A stretch of DNA of 64,000 nucleotides from Burkholderiaceae bacterium 16. Lineage in GTDB: Bacteria > Pseudomonadota > Gammaproteobacteria > Burkholderiales > Burkholderiaceae. The notes under the pieces are model-generated. The model saw only the letters and a program-made list of their open reading frames with translations, had not been told where the DNA came from and ran no database searches. How positions within the stretch are numbered: the stretch's first letter is position 1; every line of letters begins with the position of its first letter. The position numbers and the translations under genes are program-made. The DNA is taken from positions 37,058-101,057 of the forward strand of contig JYOD01000016.1 of the NCBI GenBank assembly GCA_000955785.1. The letters run 5' to 3'. Positions 60,476 through 64,000 of this stretch are shown piece after piece.

Positions 60476-61417
60476 CTATCGTTTATGCTTTATGAGGCTG
60501 TCCACGCCGGTGATGCGCTGGATCAGGCTGGCACCTTCTTCCATCAGGAAATGCTTGAAGGCGAGCGCCACAGGTGGCAGCCGCTTGTTCTTGCGGTGCA
60601 CCACATACCAGTTGAGCATCACCGGGAACCCCTCGATATCCAGCACGGCGAGATTGCCTGTCTGCAGTTCCAGCCCCACGGTATGCGCCGACAGGAAGGC
60701 GATGCCCATGTTGGCGATCACGGCCTGCTTGATGGTTTCGGTGCTCTTGATCTCCATGGCGATGCGCAGGTTGGACAGGCGTCCGGCGAAGCCTTCCTGC
60801 ATGGAGTTCCAGGTGTCGGACCCTTTCTCGCGCGCAACGAAGGCTTCGTCTGCCAGGGCCGCGAGCGGGACGTTGCGCTCGCCCACCAGGCGGTGGTTGG
60901 GCGCGGCAACGATGACATAGGGGTGGGGCGCGAACGATTCGCTGATGGTGTCCATGCCTTCCGGCGGGCGAACCATCACTGCCAGGTCGGTCAGGTTGCC
61001 CGCAAGCTGGTGCAGCAATTCCTCGCGATTGTGCACTGCGAGATTGAGCGTCACGCCGGCATGCCGTTGCATGAACTCCGCCAGCAACCGCGGAAAAAAG
61101 TAATCGCCTGCGCTGATCACGGCCACATTGAGCCGCCCGCCGGAGATGCCTTTGAGCTGCGACATGGCGTCTTCCGCTTCGCGGAATTGCTGCATGATGC
61201 TGCGGCTGTAGTGCAGCATTTCAATCCCGGCCGGCGTGAGGTAGATCTTCTTCCCAAGCTGTTCGAACAGCGGGAGTCCGACATGGCCTTCGAGCTGCCG
61301 CACCTGCGTCGATACCGCCGGCTGCGTCAGGTGTAGCTCTTCCGCCGCCCGCGAAAAACTCAGGTGCCGGGCAACCGTCTCGAAAACCTTGAGCTGGCGC
61401 AGCGTCGCGTTCTTCAT
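60476..61417 (-). CDS. LysR family regulator (CbbR-like), divergent from the OxlT-type antiporter
   Basis: This 313-residue regulator begins MKNATLRQLKVFETVARHLSFSRAAEELHLTQPAVSTQVRQLEGHVGLPLFEQLGKKIYLTPAG across two stretches, the CbbR-like HTH. The effector domain has LNVAVISAGDYFFPRLLAEF and NRLVGERNVPLAALADE-like strands. It is divergent from the oxalate/formate antiporter gene over a 212-base AT-rich region and probably controls it. Confidence 0.92.
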   Translation of the reverse strand: MKNATLRQLKVFETVARHLSFSRAAEELHLTQPAVSTQVRQLEGHVGLPLFEQLGKKIYLTPAGIEMLHYSRSIMQQFREAEDAMSQLKGISGGRLNVAVISAGDYFFPRLLAEFMQRHAGVTLNLAVHNREELLHQLAGNLTDLAVMVRPPEGMDTISESFAPHPYVIVAAPNHRLVGERNVPLAALADEAFVAREKGSDTWNSMQEGFAGRLSNLRIAMEIKSTETIKQAVIANMGIAFLSAHTVGLELQTGNLAVLDIEGFPVMLNWYVVHRKNKRLPPVALAFKHFLMEEGASLIQRITGVDSLIKHKR

Positions 61418-61629
61418 GCACTCATCCGTCCAATCTATAAAGGATCGTAAATGATCATAATAAAAAACTTTATGCTTAGCCGAACTTAGTTTGAACTAGC
61501 ATCAGTCCACGGATGCACGTGCCGCAATGTCAGGCGCGCTCAATCAAGTAGTGACCAAGGGCTCCCCCTCACAGAGAAGCCTACCCGTCGCGCCGCAGAG
61601 CGCGATACGCACTATGCAGGAGACACGAC
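61418..61629. promoter_or_regulatory. Divergent LysR/OxlT promoter region
   Basis: AT-rich near the LysR end. It holds an inverted pair ATAAAG (61437-61442)/CTTTAT around GATCGTAAATGATC, a small dyad typical of LysR operators. The antiporter-proximal part contains no TGATATATCA motif, so this gene seems separate from the GntR regulon. Confidence 0.45.
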
Positions 61630-62964
61630 ATGGCGCATGACAATATCGCGGCCCCGGGCCGTTCGGGCTGGCTTGGAAATCGCTGGTTCCAGCTGGCAAT
61701 CGGTGTGGTCTGCATGGGGCTGGTAGCGAACCTGCAGTATGGCTGGACTTTATTCGTGGGCCCGATGAATGCCAAGCACCACTGGGGCGAGTCCGCCATC
61801 CAGGTGGCCTTTTCCATCTTCATCGTGACCGAGACCTGGCTGGTGCCGCTGGAAGGCTGGCTGGTCGACAAGATCGGGCCGCGCCCGGTGGTGGCGGGCG
61901 GCGCGCTGTGCGCGGGGCTGGCCTGGGTCATCAACGCCTATGCGACGAGCCTGCCGCAGCTTTACCTCGCAGCGGTGATTGCCGGCATCGGCGCAGGTGG
62001 CGTCTACGGTACCTGTGTGGGCAACGCGCTCAAGTGGTTTCCGGACAAGCGCGGGCTGGCCGCTGGCCTGACCGCTGCCGGCTTCGGCGCAGGCTCGGCG
62101 CTCACCGTGATCCCCATCGCCAACATGATCCAGCGCTCCGGCTACGAGCATGCCTTTATCACCTTCGGCATCCTGCAAGGCGTCTGCATCCTGCTGATGG
62201 CCTTGCTGCTGGTCAAGCCGCGTCCGCCCGCCGGTGCCGTGGCCGCCAAGGCGGTGCTGACCAATCCCATCGAGTTCACGCCGGGGCGGATGGTCAAGAC
62301 GCCTGTGTTCTGGGTCATCTATGCGTCCTTTGTGGCGGTAGCGGCGGGCGGCATCATGGCCACCGCGCAGTTGGGACCGATCGCCCGGGACTTCGGTTTC
62401 GCATCGATGCCGGTGACGATGGTGGGATTCACGCTGCCGCTGCTTACCATGACGCTATCGATCGATAACCTGTGCAATGGCCTGACACGGCCGCTGTGCG
62501 GATTCATCTCGGACCGCATCGGACGCGAGAACACCATGTTCTTTATCTTCATCGGCGAGGGGCTGTCGCTGCTCGGCCTGATGCAGTTCGGCCACAACCC
62601 GTACTGGTTCATGACGTTCGCGGCACTCACCTTCCTGTTCTGGGGCGAGATTTTCTCGATCTTTCCCGCGCTGTGCGCCGACACCTTTGGCAGCAAGTTC
62701 GCTGCGGCCAACGCGGGCACCCTGTACACCGCCAAGGGCACGGCCGCGATGCTGGTGCCGCTGGCCTCGGTCCTGTCGGCGCGGGGCGGGTGGGACGCGG
62801 TCTTTACGGTAGCGGCGGCGGTGACCATCGCCGCCGGACTGTCCGCCAAGTTCGTGCTGGCCCCGATGCGAAAGCGGTTTATCACCGGGCATGTCGAGTC
62901 CCTGGTGCCGGCGGCCGACAGCCCGGCCTACCTGGCGGGACTATCCCCCCGCAAGAGCGACTGA
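61630..62964 (+). CDS. OxlT-type oxalate/formate antiporter family MFS protein
   Basis: This 444-residue protein has twelve membrane segments and matches OxlT: WLGNRWFQLAIGVVCMGLVANLQYGWTLFV, VYGTCVGNALKWFPDKRGLAAGLTAAGFGAGSAL, then NGLTRPLCGFISDRIGR and AGTLYTAKGTAAMLVPLAS. The two charged residues that bind oxalate in OxlT (Arg272 and Lys355) correspond to R287 and K369 here. This is strong support for a small dicarboxylate substrate such as oxalate in exchange for formate or in symport. GGAG precedes the ATG. Divergent from its LysR regulator. Confidence 0.88.
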   Translation: MAHDNIAAPGRSGWLGNRWFQLAIGVVCMGLVANLQYGWTLFVGPMNAKHHWGESAIQVAFSIFIVTETWLVPLEGWLVDKIGPRPVVAGGALCAGLAWVINAYATSLPQLYLAAVIAGIGAGGVYGTCVGNALKWFPDKRGLAAGLTAAGFGAGSALTVIPIANMIQRSGYEHAFITFGILQGVCILLMALLLVKPRPPAGAVAAKAVLTNPIEFTPGRMVKTPVFWVIYASFVAVAAGGIMATAQLGPIARDFGFASMPVTMVGFTLPLLTMTLSIDNLCNGLTRPLCGFISDRIGRENTMFFIFIGEGLSLLGLMQFGHNPYWFMTFAALTFLFWGEIFSIFPALCADTFGSKFAAANAGTLYTAKGTAAMLVPLASVLSARGGWDAVFTVAAAVTIAAGLSAKFVLAPMRKRFITGHVESLVPAADSPAYLAGLSPRKSD

Positions 62965-62973
62965 ATCCCCAGC

Positions 62974-63007
62974 CGGGCCCGGACCGCGTCAAGCGAATCC
63001 GGGCCCG
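62974..63007. terminator. Strong hairpin after the antiporter gene
   Basis: CGGGCCCGGA (62974-62983) pairs perfectly with TCCGGGCCCG (62998-63007) around a 14-base loop. There is no T tract, so it may be a Rho-assisted end or mRNA stabiliser. Confidence 0.45.
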
Positions 63008-63081
63008 ATTGCCATCACGATGCGCCGCGCCGGGCAACGCAAGGCTGTTCGCCGCGCCTCATGCATACAGAAGGGGTAATC

Positions 63082-63993
63082 ATGAATATTTCGCTTCCGC
63101 AGTTGAAGGCCTTTGCCGCCGTGGCGCGACAGAAGAGCTTTACCCGCGCCGCAGCCGAGCTTGGACTCACGCAGTCCGCCATCAGCCGCAGCGTGCGCGA
63201 GCTGGAAGACGAGATCGACCAGCGCCTGTTCGACCGCACCACGCGCCAGGTCGAACTCACCGATGCCGGCGAGCACCTGTCGCAGCGCATCTGCCACCTG
63301 ATCGAAGAAGTCGAGCAGACGCTGCGCGAGAGCCAGGGTACTGGCAAGCCGTGCCAGGGCACGGTCCAGATTGCGTCCGATCCGGTCTTGTCGTCGATGT
63401 CGCTGCCAGGCTGGCTGGCGGGTTGCCGCGCGGCATGGCCAGGGATTGGCATCTGCCTGAAGGACCGCTCGCATGAGTCCGTGCTGCAATGCGTGCGCAG
63501 CGGCGAGGTGGACTTCGGCATCTCCACCAATCCGGAGGCGGGCGACGATCTGTATTGCGAAGCGCTGTGTTCGGATCCGTTTCATGCCGTGCTGCCGTCG
63601 CAGCATCCGCTGGCCTCGCGGGAGACGGTAGGGTGGGGTGATCTCAACGATGCCAATGTGTTGATGCTGGACCAGCACTCTGGGATCCAGCCGGCCGTGG
63701 AGCAGGCGTTTGGCGTTTATCACGTGCGGGCGGGGTCGCTGCAGGCGCTGGGGCATTTCGCTGCGATTTTCGGCATGGTGGCGCTGGGGCTCGGCATCGG
63801 GATCGTGCCGTCGCGGGCCAATTCGGCTGGCTTGAGCCCGGCTGCGGTGATGAGGCCATTGCGGCCGCAGGTCACGTCTTCGGTGATGCTGGTGCGGCGC
63901 AAGAGCCGTTCGCTCAAGCCTAATGCTGCCGCTATCTGGGATGCGCTGCGGGGGATGGAGTATGAGCAGGCGTTGGTGGCGAGGGTGGGGTAG
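63082..63993 (+). CDS. LysR family transcriptional regulator
   Basis: This 303-residue protein has the LysR HTH (ISLPQLKAFAAVARQKSFTRAAAELGLTQSAISRSVRELEDEIDQRLFDRTTRQVELTDAG) and an effector domain with VRSGEVDFGISTNPEAGDD, VLMLDQHSGIQPAVEQAF and FGMVALGLGIGIVPSRA. AAGGGG precedes ATG 63082. It follows the antiporter in the same direction, with a hairpin in between, and may control genes beyond the window edge. Confidence 0.9.
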   Translation: MNISLPQLKAFAAVARQKSFTRAAAELGLTQSAISRSVRELEDEIDQRLFDRTTRQVELTDAGEHLSQRICHLIEEVEQTLRESQGTGKPCQGTVQIASDPVLSSMSLPGWLAGCRAAWPGIGICLKDRSHESVLQCVRSGEVDFGISTNPEAGDDLYCEALCSDPFHAVLPSQHPLASRETVGWGDLNDANVLMLDQHSGIQPAVEQAFGVYHVRAGSLQALGHFAAIFGMVALGLGIGIVPSRANSAGLSPAAVMRPLRPQVTSSVMLVRRKSRSLKPNAAAIWDALRGMEYEQALVARVG

Positions 63994-64000
63994 GGTGAAG

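Noticed and set aside
1-64000. CRISPR arrays, tRNA/rRNA genes, complete insertion sequences or phage
   Set aside because: I looked for regularly spaced repeats, cloverleaf-like segments and transposase or integrase motifs and saw none that could be supported by eye.

Overview
The window is GC-rich, densely coding chromosomal DNA, most likely from a Burkholderiaceae bacterium close to Cupriavidus. Pointers are the many LysR/GntR regulators, two orphan Bug-type (tripartite tricarboxylate) periplasmic receptors, CaiB/BaiF CoA-transferases, Ppk1 and a Tat-exported OpgD. This is inference from gene content, not a database match. I see no rRNA, tRNA, complete insertion sequence or CRISPR array. The content (catabolism, transport, one-component regulators) fits an accessory replicon or chromosome 2.

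Layout. 1-3.9 kb: a patchy, transferred-looking segment with a 16-base C tract, a P-loop kinase, a LysE exporter, a truncated DUF1214 gene beside an intact DUF1254/DUF1214 gene, and non-coding stretches. 3.9-13.1 kb: HxlR regulator, GNAT, RhtA exporter, a divergent quinone reductase/LysR pair, a Fur-box TonB receptor, an SDR, a junction of two gene remnants (TonB receptor and HutG), and a HipBA toxin-antitoxin pair. 13.3-23.9 kb: an organosulfur island. A four-domain rhodanese and a separate thiol dioxygenase diverge from a gene that fuses the same two modules, followed by a Bug receptor, a four-gene amino-acid ABC transporter and a cystathionine beta-lyase. The two divergent promoter regions share a two-part operator-like architecture. 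24.1-27.4 kb: a purine permease with its own terminator, then a degraded region holding type VI secretion fragments (TssF end, TssJ). 27.5-31.3 kb: CaiB transferase, Bug receptor, enoyl-CoA hydratase and a divergent GntR. 31.4-39.5 kb: flavin reductase, DUF1348/TetR pair with a strong palindrome, exporters, nitronate monooxygenase, MFS and LysR genes, and a double carboxymuconolactone-decarboxylase-domain protein. 39.6-48.8 kb: an unknown small gene under two LexA boxes, an XRE regulator, porin debris, ppk1, a DsbA-like protein, a candidate small RNA, a DMT exporter, a GntR regulator and opgD.

49-64 kb is the most interesting part: an oxalate/formyl-CoA type regulon. It has a PanE-like reductase, a GntR regulator, a SucCD-like ADP-forming CoA ligase pair, a thiamine-diphosphate lyase of the oxalyl-CoA decarboxylase/2-hydroxyacyl-CoA lyase superfamily that does not look like canonical Oxc, a convincing formyl-CoA transferase (Frc), a broken ADP-forming acyl-CoA synthetase, a fumarylacetoacetase-fold hydrolase, a cupin, and a divergent LysR/OxlT-type antiporter pair. 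The OxlT homologue keeps both charged substrate-binding residues. A 15-base motif (GTATGTGATATATCA) recurs in front of the reductase, GntR, ligase and lyase genes and ties them into one regulon. A plausible working model is uptake of oxalate or a related short acid, CoA activation by Frc and/or the SucCD pair, carbon-carbon cleavage or decarboxylation to formyl-CoA by the lyase, and reductive diversion by the PanE-like enzyme.
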